Assembly: GCA_947846985.1 (NCBI GenBank)
Contig: CANTUZ010000008.1
Span: forward strand, 41,806,817 to 41,870,816
DNA: 64,000 nt
From: Fratercula arctica
Taxonomy: Eukaryota; Chordata; Aves; Charadriiformes; Alcidae
Reading direction: 5' to 3'
Shown here: positions 33,255 through 45,889 of the stretch, one piece after another
Layout: every line of letters begins with the position of its first letter
How positions within the stretch are numbered: the stretch's first letter is position 1
Position numbers and translations under genes: made by a program
The notes under the pieces: model-generated
The model's input: the letters and a program-made list of their open reading frames with translations, nothing else
Told to the model about the DNA's origin: nothing
Databases searched by the model: none

Positions 33255-36200
33255 TCGGAAAGCTTTAAAAGCCTGTCTATCCCCATCATCTCTTGCTTTC
33301 AAGTTTTCTACTCTTTGGAGCCTGATTTGACTTTACCCTCTTAAGAGAATGTCTTTACAGTATCTCTTTGTCAGTGGTTTAATAAAAGGTCTTTAGGTCC
33401 TTTCTGCAAATACACACTTAAACTTGTATAATGGGATTGTAAATAACCGCAGTAGCGAAGACTTTCTCACAGATAGGCACATGAGAAGCACATCCAACAT
33501 TCTGCCACACAGCGTGCAAAGCGCACAGAGTGTCGGGCGTGTTGAAGTGCACCATTACACGAGGATACGACATGCGCTGCGTTATGAGATACAGAATACT
33601 TTAAATACCTGAAACACAGACCGCAGTGGTGTGGTTTGTACTGCAACAACGTGCAACACAAAATGGGGCTGAAGGACATTTCAGTATCAAAGGCGCCAAT
33701 TATCATATAATCAGTGTAAACCCATGTGTCATTATATAGGCTAGAGAGTTAAAATCAGTCCCCCAAAACTATTAAATCGAGCATTACTGCTTCATTCTCT
33801 GAGGCACACTGAGTTATCAGCGTACAGTCTGAAGATAACGTTTTTTAGGGTTTTTTTCCTATTTTTTTCCTGACTATTCAGAAACTCAGGGAAGTTATTT
33901 TTAGACCAAAAACTCTCACCGATCTCAGTGGCCATCAATCTTTCTTCATTTACTGTTGTCTTGTTTGTCCTTTCCCTGCCACTATCTGTCTTCCGAGAGA
34001 AAACTGCTTCATTTAAACACTGTTCAAAGCACAGAAAGAGTCTCCTCGCCTCCCTAACTCGCCCTGAAGCCAGCCAGTAACACCGCAGTTAATACTGGCC
34101 TTCGGAGCGAGTCACGTACGCCACAGAACGTGGCTTGAAAAACTACACGGAACTGCACCAGAAATATTTCTGACTGGGTGAAACAAGAAGAGCTACTCTT
34201 TTTCTGGCTGATGGTGCCTCTGCTTTGGGAAGCAGCTGTATAAATATGCACATATTTAACAAGACAGGCATTTTTACGAGGAGGGGCACATTAAAATGTC
34301 ATCTCTTGGGAAAGCACTGTAATATTTGGTAGCCATTGATTCCTATAAAGTTTTACCAACCACCTTAAAGATGTCTTAAAAGTCAATTTACAGATGTTTA
34401 GACAGAAGAATTACGAGGTATGGTTTCCCAATACTTTCAATCCATAGCTCTAAAAGACATGGAAAAACCAAATACCACACAGTAGCACAGGGACTTCATT
34501 GATTTTAAGTTTAAAAAAACCAAAAACTTTTTTCTTTTTCTTCTTTTTAAATTCGAAGAAACTCAGAAAGCAACTGTAACTACTCTACAAATGAGACCAA
34601 TAAATCAATCAGAGTGAGCTGTGATTTGATGTGCCTACCCCTGGGAAGCACCAGCCGCTCTCCTCACACCTACAGGCTTCAGGAGCCCCAGAAACTACTC
34701 CTATTACCTCGCACGGTCCGGAGGTTTGGTTTGCTTACCCAGCATTTGGTGTCAGACAACTTCTCTAAAATACCAGGTCAAAGAGTGTTCTGTTGAGGTA
34801 AGTAACCAACAGAGCAGACTGCAAGGCATAGAACAGCGTAAAAACAACAAGGTGCCACTTCATAGCAATTTAACAATATTGAGATCTAGCAATGACACAG
34901 CGAGCGTGAAAACAGCCGAAAGCACCACGCGGACCCTAACCCTCCTTACCTGAACTCCGAGAAGAAAAAGGAGAAAAGTTCAATTGGTAGCAAAAGATCA
35001 GTCACTGAACTGTTCTTACCCAAGTAACCATGCCTAAATTTAATAAACCGGTATGTGGGGTTTGTGGAGATTTTTGGTTTCTTTTTTTTTCCAGGTCAGC
35101 CTGAAGATGCTTTCCATGGCCGCCTCTGTACTGGATGTTACCTACAGCCACCTCCTACCTCCTTTGCAAGTCCATTCTGGAATTACAGGAGCAGTTTTGG
35201 CAGGATTCTGGGCCAGCAGGGAAAAACAAGCCAAGAAAACCCCACAATATTACGGCTTATATGTCTCTTTCAGAAAATCATTTCAGGTGCGTGCATGGGT
35301 AACGTTCCAGCTGATATTAACGTGTAGCGAAAAAGATCTCTTTGGGCTGTGCTTTGCAAAGCAATGAGCTTCCCAAAGCCACCCCTTCCCAGGGGAGGGG
35401 AGGCAGCCTGGCTGCAGGCTCCATCCCCAGCCGGGTGACGGGGTCTGGTGGTAATAACACACCAACGTAACAACATATTTATAACCATAACGTTGAAAAG
35501 ACTTTTGACCAAAATTTGCACGGAGGGCTGGCTCTCTCCCTTCACCGCTACTTCTAGGATGTGGAATAACTTGTCACGCAGCTCTAGATAACAAGGTGGG
35601 GGGTGAATGTTTTTCTTTATTTTGTTTTTCTCAAGCCTCTGCCATTTCAAAGACTATTTTAAAAGGAAGATATTTCTGAATGTCAGCTAGGAACCCATCC
35701 CAAGCTATTTTCCTTCACAGCAAAGCACAAGCTTGCCCTCTTCAATACAAGAAATTAATAGAACAAAAAAATTTTTAAATAACCTCTGTTTCTGAATTTA
35801 AAAAAAAAAGTATAAAAATAAAGCAGGCTAAAAAAACCTGTCTGCAGCTACATGGGCAATGTAAGCTATAAAATTTAATTAAGAAAACTTGTTTTGTTTT
35901 GGACAGCCTCTCCCTTAAACACACCATTTCACATACACATGATTTTATTTTCAAGGGAAAAAAAAAACCAAAACAACCCAACAAAGCACAAACCAATAAA
36001 TATCAGCAGTACAGAATCTCATTCTGGAAATAGCCCTGATAAATGAAGAAACTTCAGTTTCCAGTGTTGCAGTCCATTAACTTTCATGACTATGAACACT
36101 CACAAGGAAACAAGGATGATCATGGCCTCAGACAGACATTCACCTGCTTGACGTTTTTATTTCCAAATGCAAATGTTTGTGTCCCAGGGACTGGAAACTG

Positions 36201-37681
36201 AAATCTCCATCAATTTTGTTTTGATTACTAATTAGAGTTATAAGTCTAATAGTTTTGAAACAAGAAAAGAAAGAGATGCAAGAAAATCTGGAAAGTATTA
36301 GTCTAGCATTTAGTATCAATTAGTGTAAAAAGAAAATCAAGCTGTTCTTTTGTCAGGTTCAACAGAAGCAGCTTGTTAGTTGCTTAGCTCAGTAGACACT
36401 CTGTCCTACATTGACGATTGAAAAATAAGAATTTAATGATGTAGCTTAAGCCTGAACTAAAAACTTCATAGATTTTCAAGTTTTAGCAACATCCACACTC
36501 GGGATGAGATTTTCAGAATACGCTGAATTTCCCCAAGGAAATCTAGTAATTTTGTCCACGTCTCTACAAGGGAATTGTTCTCTTCGGAAATACGGATGCT
36601 TGTTTATACACCTGCATAGTAGCTGCCGAAAGCTGGATCTGAATTCGAGTTTGAGCACTTAAGAAATACAGGAAGTTTGTCCCCGAAGCTGAGCACAGCC
36701 GCTGAAAATTTCCAAATTAGTGAAAATATTTAAGTAAGATTATTACTGCCACAGATCTGCTCCGTTTCACAGTTCCCAAATCCCCAGTTAGGGATCCCTT
36801 ACTCCTTAGCTGATCTGCACAGAGCCTAGTGTGGATAAGAAACACAAACCACCGTAATCTGATTATTATGCTCAAGAAATGTTCAAGTTTTATGCCAGTC
36901 CTAATTAATTATAACAGCAGCAATTAAAGTCTATTTGGTAAATAAACCCATAGCAGCAACTCCTCACCTGCTCCCAAGTACTTGTTTCAATGCAAGGACA
37001 CACCATCATTTTCACAGCCGGGAGAAAGAGAACAAAAGCACCCATGACAGAGAGCGCACAGCCTCTTACGCTTATGGCACCTCCTTCAAAATCAAGTTTT
37101 AAAATCTACCCCTGAATTCCTGGCAGTAGTATGTTATTCCAAGCTCCCTTAACCACGGCAAGAAATGTGTAAATTCTTGGCCTAAAATACTGCTATAAGA
37201 ATTGGCATCAGTAACAGAAATGAAATGACTGAAAAGGTTTGGTTTTTTTTTTAAAAAAAAGGCAAACTTTGGTAATGAGCTCCTAATATAAAGGGTTCTG
37301 CATCACTTGATTTTCTGACCAATTGTATTTGGACATTTTTTTAATACAATGCTGGAAATTCCCCAGGGAGGTAGTTCTGAAAGATTAAGAATGGAAATCA
37401 GAAGTAAAGGAACAAGGAAGGAGTTGTATTGAGAACAGGCCAACGGGTGAAACGAACTTTTAAAAGTCAGCTTTGGCATTTCAAGTCATAAACCCAGGTG
37501 AATTTACTCTCCTCCCACAGGACTGGAACATGCTTTTCAACATATTTAACACCCCACCTTTCAAACTGAGTTCAGCTGTTACTTTTTCTATTAATCTTAT
37601 CAACAGTTGCATAGCTCAAAGTGTGTCAATACTGTAGTTTCAGAGTTTACCATGAACAAAATATCGAAAATTAAATGGGGG

Positions 37682-37696
37682 AAAAAAAAAAAAAAA
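37682..37696. repeat. A15 homopolymer
   Basis: Uninterrupted A run preceded by GGGG. Confidence 0.9.
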
Positions 37697-39873
37697 GAAG
37701 AAACAATCAATATGTATATTTGGTGAGCACAGTCAATATGTACACTTTTGCATATGAAAAAGATGAAATGTGAGAAGACACAAGCACACCTGCAGATGGG
37801 ACAGCAGTGGAAGCTGCTGATTTATAAGGAAAGATTTATAAGGACATCAAAAGGTCAGCATTTAGCTATCACACCAGACGCTTCCAAAATAGGGTATCTT
37901 ACATTTCATTCAATTATAATTCTGTCTTGAAAGTACAGCTCTGTAATACAGTGCACTTTCAAGAGCAAGAGAACGAGCCCTTGTTCAAGAACGCTGAGCC
38001 CAAGATACCGAAGCTGTAACCTCGGAGATGCTTTTCCTGGGCAGTTTGGATCACCCTGGAGTGTGAAACCACAAGGAAGTGCTGGTTTGCCTCATCTTTT
38101 TGGCAGGCATGCCTGGTAAAAGTAAAAAAAGGCAATCCCCCATTATTTTAAGCAGAGAACTTCGTCCTGTGTCCTGTCTGGTCTTCATGTGGAGTGTACA
38201 AAATGGGATAAGACCACTTTTTCTTTTCCACTGTCCTGGGCACAAATCTAGAATTATATGTCTCTGTGGAATAATCCCAACCACTTTGTGATAGTTTAAA
38301 GGTTATTCCATGACATACAAAAGATAGTACCTGAAAAAAAATCTATAACAGATATTAAAAGTTAGGCTTCATCTTAACCATACTGAAGCACAAAGGATGT
38401 GAATGTCCTGAGGGAACACTTCGGATCAGCCTTGGAGTGACTCCATCAGTTCGGTTTTCACAGATATTTCTCCTTATCGTTCTTTTGTACTGATGAACTT
38501 TCAATTCAACAATACGGCAAGTCTGCCCACAAACCAACGATATCTTTAATTTTTTTTTTGCCTGCTGGATATTTACGCACTCAAACACAAGAGTAAATAC
38601 ACCTATTTTCTTCTTTACGTTTCTTGTATTTATCTTGCTTTTCTTCAGAGATACGGCAGCTGCTACAACTCAAGTACTATGTTCATTTTAATAATTGAAA
38701 ACCTTCTTTAAAAATATTCAGACAGTGAAAAAAGAAATGAAGATTTTTATGTTTTTTTAAACGTCATATATTAACCTCCCACAAGATAAAACACCAACAT
38801 GAGATTTTTCCAAACTGAAGGGATTAGGAGATAGAGTTGCGCAAATGGAAACTGCCATCTTTATGTACCTATGTGTTAATGTTGTACCTCTAAATCATCA
38901 CAACCATAAACAGCCAAAATCTTTAGTGATTTTACATTCAGGTTATGAAACTGGCCTACAAATGAGTGGTAAGTGATTTCCACTTCTATTACCTCGGCCA
39001 ATAAAAAAAGGAATCATTAATACAGTAGGTTTTTAACAGAAGTGCAATATCTTTTCATAGGTCAGTCTAGGAATAAGGAAAGATCAGCAGCATTGCTAGA
39101 TCAGTTCACAATTTCTACAACGCTGTATCAAAGAGAGGGAAAAGTGATTTACGGTATTGATTGCAATGCATTAAATGTTTTGGCAAATAGAATTCCTCAT
39201 TAAAACACAGCATGTGCAACCTCGCACGCTATTTCAGAGTTAGCAACTGATTTTTGTATGTTACGCGTTATTCTTGCATTCGTGTAAGTCACTTCCATCT
39301 ATTTAGAATATATAGATTTTAATTTGGCATTATGTTTTTATTATGTTCTACTTCCTTGTTCTCTATCACAATATATTATGCATCGAACGCTCTCAGAAAC
39401 GTCACTCAATGCTCCTTACTTTCCCAGAAAACAAAACTGTTTATCTATAGGTTAACTGTACACATGTTGCTGACTCCAATATTTATAAAGTCCTGATGTG
39501 ACTGCTTAAAAGCTTTGCTTTTTTTAAAAAAAAGTTACTTTTTCAAGAGATACATAATCCTCTACATGGAGAAATTAATTGCCAAATACAAGAAAACTTA
39601 AAAACCATCATACAGAATCAAAACAAAGTTCTTAGATAAACACTTCCTTCCACATTTCTTTACAAAGAGGAGTTCTGAATGGGTACTAAAAATATAATAA
39701 AAATGTAAATGAATTGTCAATTTACAAGAAATTTTCAGTATTGTACGTTGATGGAGGATCTTTTTGCAGTTAACTATTTAGAACTGTATCAAAGTCAACG
39801 AAGTGTCAAGACAGATATTAGTCACCTTTTGGAAACCCTAGAGTTCAGCAGTTTTCTATTCTAAAACAGATTG

Positions 39874-39877
<4 letters not shown>

Positions 39878-39904
<27 letters not shown>
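39878..39904. repeat. T27 homopolymer
   Basis: Uninterrupted T run, followed by A6. It is the first long T run in the window; every long homopolymer before it is A. Confidence 0.95.
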
Positions 39905-39910
<6 letters not shown>

Positions 39911-40444
39911 GTGCTCAATGTTAGTTCCCTCATATCTTTTTTAAGCTTGCCAATATATTTTATTTCAATAAAATCTCAACATCTTGTTCACACTTTATAA
40001 AATATTTATAAATAAATTTATTTTCAAAATAACTCTCTTAAAAGTTAGCACTTCATCCCGTATGACACATCAAAACAATTTCTTTTATTTTGTATAAAAT
40101 TACATTTGTTCAACATAAGCACGCTTCAATTAAATATTTAGCTATTAGCATATATGGGGTTCAGAATATTTGGATCGCCACAGGCTGATTGTTTGCAGTT
40201 AAACGCTTATCAGAAAATGACTAACCCAATCTATACAACCCCTTTCTTGTCCACAGTCTATTGGGAATAAAAAGAAAACAACCCAAATTTCGGAGAGCCG
40301 ACAGCGTCATACCTTTCACTCTATGGAGAATATGCAAGAGCCCTAATAAAGTTAAGACAATATCTTTTTACAATCATGGTTTTGAAAACAAGTACTCTCA
40401 GGTTTTTCTGCAAAGTCTGCTTCAAAAACTACAAAGGTAATGAG

Positions 40445-40473
40445 AAAAACAAACAAACAAACCAACCAACCAC
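40445..40473. repeat. (AAAC)n/(AACC)n microsatellite
   Basis: About three AAAC units followed by three AACC units. Confidence 0.85.
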
Positions 40474-41320
40474 AAAACTATATGCTTTCCCTCTGTTGAC
40501 CTTCCCTGAAAATTTTCTGGTTTTCTGATAAAGATGCTCGTTTGCTAACAAAGTTACAGATACCCAGCTCATTCCACGCGTGCACCATAAAAGAAGACAA
40601 TGTGACTCCAGATTATTACTGCTACGGTTCCACGCCGCCCGTTAAAGTGATGGCCGGTGCCTTCCCCGAGGAGTAAGCACTTGCGGCCAGCGTTGCAGAC
40701 AGAGCTGATGAGAAATAAAAACACTTCGTAAGATGATGATAGCCAAAAAGCTTATAGCGAGGAACGGGAAGGAACATTTACCAGGGAAAAAGCGAGCGGG
40801 GAGAAGAGGCAAATGTGGAGCTAAGGGAACCATTTGCTTCTCTTATCGTTACTGCGTTAGGTAGAAAAAGCCACAAATGAGGTTGAAAGGGTCGTAGCCA
40901 GGAGCTGTGCATTCATACCCTCGCTGCAGCAAGCCCTCGCAGAGCTTATCAAAGCCTGATCCACACGGTTCTCCCCGATTATTCACGGACAGCTCACTTT
41001 TATTCCTTATTAAACTGCATTACGGGGAGCTAAACTACATTTGACATTCTCCTATGAGTACTTCTTCCCCATAAACCGCATTAAAGCTGTTACAGAGAAC
41101 ATATGATAATGAACAGACTGAAGCCCATGAAATAAACTCTCCATTACAATGTGGGCCTTAATGCAGAAAGAAATTAAGAACTTAATTTCTATAGGAAACA
41201 GCGATAGCCTGAAATTGAAGGTTAAAGCACTGAACAGTGACTCGGGAGACATGAATTTAATTTCTGGATCTTCCACTCAGGTAATCTTGCAGGAATTATT
41301 TCGCAGGAGGATAACACCGC

Positions 41321-41720
41321 CTGGCGGGACTGCTGGGGAGATAAGTGCCTGCGTGAGGCCGCAGCCAGCGGGAGCGTCGGAGCCGGACGGGCGCACGCAC
41401 AGATATATGTGCCTGCTCCCTCTTTCCCGCGCGTTGGATCTAAATTAAATCTGCGCTGCCCGGCGCTCCTCGCTCCCCGGCGCGGCTGTCGCGTGTCCCG
41501 TGCCGGCGCTTGCGGCGCAGGCTGTGGGCACCTGCGTCTCCTGCCCTCCTCACCCGGCTGTGCCCCAGGTGGTGGCGGGAGGCAGGCGACAGCCCCTGGC
41601 ACCAGCCGCACGCGCTTCCAGGAGGACGGGGGGCAGCTGGGGCAAAAGGCCAGGCAAGGCGCATTCATCCCGTCCCGTCCCACTGCGGGTGCTGTTAATC
41701 GTACCCGCCGTGCTTCGAGG
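41321..41720. promoter_or_regulatory. CpG island, candidate promoter or first exon
   Basis: By hand count, positions 41341-41700 are about 69% GC and contain 38 CpGs, an observed/expected ratio near 0.9, while the flanks are AT-rich with sparse CpGs. The densest part, 41461-41520, is about 80% GC. Unmethylated islands of this kind usually mark vertebrate promoters. On the plus strand a strong splice donor (AGG|GTAAGA) follows at 41757/41758. On the minus strand a donor-like CGG|GTGAGG lies inside the island (plus positions about 41546-41553). Open frames cross it on both strands (one of 153 codons on the minus strand), but stops are rare at this GC content and I recognise no protein. No TATA box is needed for island promoters and none is obvious. 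The direction of transcription is undetermined. Confidence 0.65.
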
Positions 41721-42491
41721 CTTTAGGGTTATCCGTCACTTGCTCTTTGGCAGGAGGGTAAGAACCCCGTTTATTTGCAGTGTAAACACACCTTTATATT
41801 TTTCAATCGAGGCCAGAGAAATGACTTTTCAGTCATGGGGGGAAAAAAAAAAAGAAAAGCATTAATGCAAGCATTTATGAAAGGAAATTACTTGAATTTC
41901 CTATGTTGTAAAGATAGATACAGCAAATTTATGACTGACATTAATTTAATGCTGAAATACCTGACGGGATATATCAGATAAAGCTAAAAAGTTTAAAACA
42001 CCACAAAAAAAAAAAACCCTTGTTGCAAGGGTACAGACTGATCTGTCCACAGTGACCCAGGCGGAGTTGCTCTTGTTTCTCTTGCGTCAGGAAGGGGCAC
42101 TGAGTGACTCTGGCAAATTCTACATTTAATGGTCTCCTGCATTAGCTCCTTTAAACATATTCACAGGTTATTAAAATGGGGAGAGGGGAAATAAAGTAGA
42201 AGAAATAGGAGCTTCTTCACATATATACAAAGAGATGAGGACCAACCCAAGCTTCCACTCATGTTTCTTCTACTTTTGAAAAAAAAAAAAAAAAGGCAGA
42301 ATTTTAATATTTCAAGAGGCAGAATTGAGTATTTGAATATTTCAGCACACAAAAAAATCCAGTCCTGCAGCTACACTGTCTACACTTATTCACCAGACAT
42401 TAAAATTAATAGCACATATATCTAAAAGTATTACTATATATATATAATTTATACATGTTTACGTATGTGTTTACGTGCATTTCTATATCTA
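41721..42491. other. Non-coding stretch downstream of the CpG island
   Basis: GC falls quickly back to AT-rich. It includes the plus-strand donor-like site at 41757/41758, an A12 run (42005-42016) abutting a 7-bp hairpin ACCCTTG/CAAGGGT (42016-42032), an A16 run (42279-42294) and a short (TA)n run near 42434-42446. No gene recognised. Confidence 0.55.
42279..42294. repeat. A16 homopolymer
   Basis: Uninterrupted A run. Confidence 0.9.
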
Positions 42492-43500
42492 ATCAAATCA
42501 CTGAATGTTTGAGGTTGGAAAGGACCTCTGGAGGTCATCTGGTCCAACCCTCCTGCTCAGGCAGGGCTACACAGAGCCAGTTGCCGAGGACTGTGTCCGG
42601 ATGGCTTTGAGTATCTCCAAGGATGGAAACCCCACAACCTCTCTGGTTAACCTCTGCCAGCGCTCGCTCACCCTTACAGTGAAAAAGCATTTCCTGACGT
42701 TCAGATGGAACCTCCTGTGGTTCAGTTTGTGCCCGTTGCCTCTGGTCCTGTCACAGGGCACCGCTGAAAAACACCTGGCTCTGTTCTCTTTGCACCCTCC
42801 CTTCAGATATTTGCACGCATTGATTGATGAGATCCACCCCCGTGCCTTCTCTTCTCCAGCCTGAACGCTCCCATCTCACTCAGCCTTTCCTCATAGGAGA
42901 GATGCACCAGTCTTTTCACCTTCTTTGTGGCCCTTTGCTGGACTCCCACCACTATGTCCGTGTCTCTCTTGCACTAAGGACCCCAGAACTGGACCCATCA
43001 CTCCAGTGGTGACCTCACCAGTGCTGAGTAGAGGGGAAGGATCATCTCCCTTGGCTGCTGGAAACACTCCTCCTAATGCAGCCCCAGGTACCATTCACCT
43101 TCTTTGCTGCAAGGGCCCTCAGGTCCTTTTCTGACAAGTTGCTTTCCAGCTGGATGGTGCCTGGGGTTGTTCCTCCCCAGGTGCCGGACTTTACAGTTCT
43201 GCTTATTGAACTTCATGAAGTTCGTGTAGGCACATTTCTGCAGTCTGCTGAGATCCCTCTGGATGGCAGCACGACCCTCTGGTGTGTCACCCGCTCCTCC
43301 CAGTCTGGTGTCATCCCCAAACTTGCTAAGGGTACGCCCTGCCCCATTGTCCAGATGGTTAATGAAGAGCTTCAGCCGGACTGTATCCCGGAGGTCCATG
43401 CTGGATCCAGTCCAGGTAGTGGCCTCCAACTGGACTTTGTGCCACTGATGCCCACCCTCTGCACCTGGCCATTCATACAGTTCTCAATCCACCTCCCAGT
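42492..43500 (-). mobile_element. CR1 LINE, 1 kb, with end of ORF2 and 3' end
   Basis: Minus-strand CR1 with its 3' end at 42492 (complement of CATTCAGTGATTTGAT) and truncated 5' end near 43500. The minus strand encodes part of the ORF2 reverse transcriptase and the region after it. About 43073-43429 reads 'LKLFINHLDNGAGRTLSKFG', then 'DDTRLGGAG' (the catalytic Asp pair is retained), 'AAIQRDLSRLQK' and 'FMKFNKQNCKVRHLGRNN'. About 42891-43094 and 42567-42761 hold the last part, e.g. 'SLEILKAIRTQSSATGS'. A frameshift separates the first piece from the later ones, and another lies near 43390, since the upstream 'QVQRVGISGTKSSWRPL' block is in a different frame. It is an old, inactive copy and is related to the fragment at 1755-1965. 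Confidence 0.95.
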
Positions 43501-45615
43501 AAAGAAGAGTCGTACCTAGATAGCAGGGGACTCAGTATTTTTATACACAGGTGAGACTCACTCCCTTCATCGTTGACCTCAGTGTTATATGTGTAAGTTG
43601 AAGAAGCAACTAAAGCTTTGGCTTTTGAAGAACAATAATGGAAAAAGGATATGTGCAATTCTAATAAAAAAGTTAATTCCTTGTATAATAAGTCTTTGAA
43701 AGGGTCAATATTATAAATTATATTCTTACGGAATTACAAGGACATATATTGGTTTTAATGGAACGTCTGAGATCTGAAAACAATGGCCTCCTCTCCTAAA
43801 GATATGTTTAGAAAGTTGCTCTTTTGTCTCAGCCAAATTATACAAGTGTTTGGAAAGTGCCAACGTGAAAGATCCCATGCTGGGATGGTTAGTCCCAGGG
43901 AAATACACATGCCTCAGGGTTCCAGAGCAGTTTGGTAAGGAAAACAAATTCCATTCTGGAGCTAAATCTTAGCTGTCGGAGATACAGCTTTGAAATCCAC
44001 GCTCGAAAACCCCCCCAAAATTTCCTTTTAAAAAAGTCATGGACTTGAGTCTGAGGCATGCAATGGAAAAGATAGCAAGCACGATACAAAACAAAGAACA
44101 GAAGAAAACCAAACACGTGGGCTCTGACTCACAGAAGCTGGAAGGCACGGAGTGTCCTACTGCCCCAGCAATCCATGGAAGACATGCTCCAAAAAAGCTT
44201 CAAAACCTCCTTTGCTGGAGCTAAACTGATCAAAATGGCTACAGCATGAGGTCGGGCTCTGCAGTAGCTACCTTCTAGGTCGTCCGCCTCTAAAGACAGT
44301 TACCGCTTCCCCAGGAAAATTAAGCAGCAGCTAACGTTGCTAATGCAAGTCTCCAATTCACTGTGGCTACTCATGCAAGAAATCAGCACATGATGGCACA
44401 ATTACAGAGTTTTACTGTTATTGCAAAAATGTAGTTTAATAAATAAAAAAAATAATAATGTATCTTTTCTAATGCTCTAGAGAGGCAAGAAGAGGGTTTA
44501 AATAATTAATAAGGATTTTTCTACCTCCCTAAATTTTTCTTCTTCGACGGGAAATTTGACCACATGAATTTTGAACTTTGAACCCTCAGTTTTCTAGCTT
44601 GTGTTAGACGAGGACACAATATGATTCATGTGACTGATCACCCCTTGGCAGATGGACCCTATTTTGCTTGGCATCGTCCAGACACAGAACAAAATGACAT
44701 TAGCTCACCATGGCTAAGACAACAGAGAAACGGAAACAAATGGGCAGAACACAGGCAAAAGGGAGACACCATCCGTCAGTACGACAGGCAGCAGCCTCAG
44801 CAAACCACCGGGCTGTTGTCAGAACCAGACAGGCATCACAATAAAGAAGAATATCAAGGAGTGACAGCAACAACTATGCAAAATTGCTCTGAGATGTTAA
44901 TACAGAGCTCCTTCCCAATAGAAGGGGCAACAGAGAAAAACTACCAAGATGTTGGCTTAGAAGTAATCTGCACTAATTCTGTTAATCTGTTTATACACAC
45001 ACAACACGATCTTAATGGCCTGCTCTTCCTAGAAGCAGCTCTATGAAAACAAAAGTTTGAGAATGAAATAGAAAACTGGGAGGTGTGGTCTAAAAGGGAC
45101 TCCAACAGAGTACAGCCCAGATCGCACGGTTTGGCCCACACCACAAAGTGCACGGTTCTCCACGCGACTGCCAAATTCCCTCTTCCTCACCACCTCGCTA
45201 TATAAATGGAAAACCTGAAACTCTGCAGAGACAACGCAGATCAGTATCACCTCATTTCACAGGAATCTTCAGGCTATAAGCTATTTCAAAAGTTCCTCAT
45301 GCCAACCCTCACAAAGAATTCTCTGTCCTGCAAAGATCGTTCCCCGCATGCGTGTGGATGCGCATCTGTGTGTACGTATGTATTTATATGGTAAGAAGGA
45401 GGAAAAGTAGTAGGGGGCAACAGGACAGGGTTTTGCAATCATTCCTGTGCAGTTTTACCTCCATAACTTTGCACAAGGAACTACAAGACTACAACTTTAA
45501 TTTCAATTTGTGTATAAGTCTCGTATAATCACCTACACAATTTTATGCTGCAAGTCAGCCTGCATGGTTCCCAAGGAGATAAGTTCTTAAAAATCTTCTC
45601 TGGGATACACTGATT

Positions 45616-45633
45616 AAAAAAAAAAAAAAAAAA
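45616..45633. repeat. A18 homopolymer
   Basis: Uninterrupted A run followed by GGAGGAAAC. Confidence 0.9.
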
Positions 45634-45874
45634 GGAGGAAACTAGTATAATACGATATAATGATGAATTAGTCCCTAAAGAAAAGTTATCTTTTCCTGAG
45701 CCCACCAGGAAAGCCTAGATAATCGCTAAACATTTTGTATTTGCTTTTTGTTTTTATTATCTCCAGCTTCATATTTTTTTACTGTGCCTACGCAGAGCAT
45801 TTGCCATTCTCTATCTTTTTCTTTTACGAAATATCAAACAAGGATAAAGGATTTGGGAACAACAGGTTACATGT

Positions 45875-45889
45875 AAAAAAAAAAAAAAA
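45875..45889. repeat. A15 homopolymer
   Basis: Uninterrupted A run. Confidence 0.9.

Larger units (their letters stand above)
31671..41320. other. AT-rich non-coding stretch
   Basis: No gene recognised. One exon-like interval at 35095-35286 (plus strand) has a strong acceptor and a donor and is described in findings. A short GC-rich patch at about 35375-35445 contains a small GCAGC/GCTGC stem. Simple repeats are listed separately. The rest is unique AT-rich DNA without coding signal, becoming more GC-rich after about 40.9 kb towards the CpG island. Confidence 0.55.

Noticed and set aside
34225..34245. TATA-box-like TATAAATAT
   Set aside because: AT-rich background makes such matches common; there is no start site or exon evidence nearby.
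34054..35230. Similar peptides (LTAVLLAGF and ITGAVLAGF) on opposite strands near 34.08 and 35.2 kb, hinting at an inverted repeat
   Set aside because: DNA identity is only around 65% over about 40 bases with no extension, consistent with chance.
41222..41865. Open frames of 153 (minus) and 121 (plus) codons over the CpG island
   Set aside because: Stop codons are rare in 70-80% GC DNA; frames are open on both strands and give low-complexity P/A/R-rich peptides without a known domain.
44125..44175. Segment starting TCACAGAAGCTGGAAGGCAC resembling a CR1 3' end
   Set aside because: It matches for only about 20 bases and lacks the TCCAACC box and all downstream CR1 blocks.
44621..45046. 141-codon open frame on the plus strand, longest outside CR1
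   Set aside because: At this A+T content about one such frame is expected by chance in 64 kb. It is rich in Q, H, T and N, with no recognisable domain, no conserved motif and no convincing splice context.
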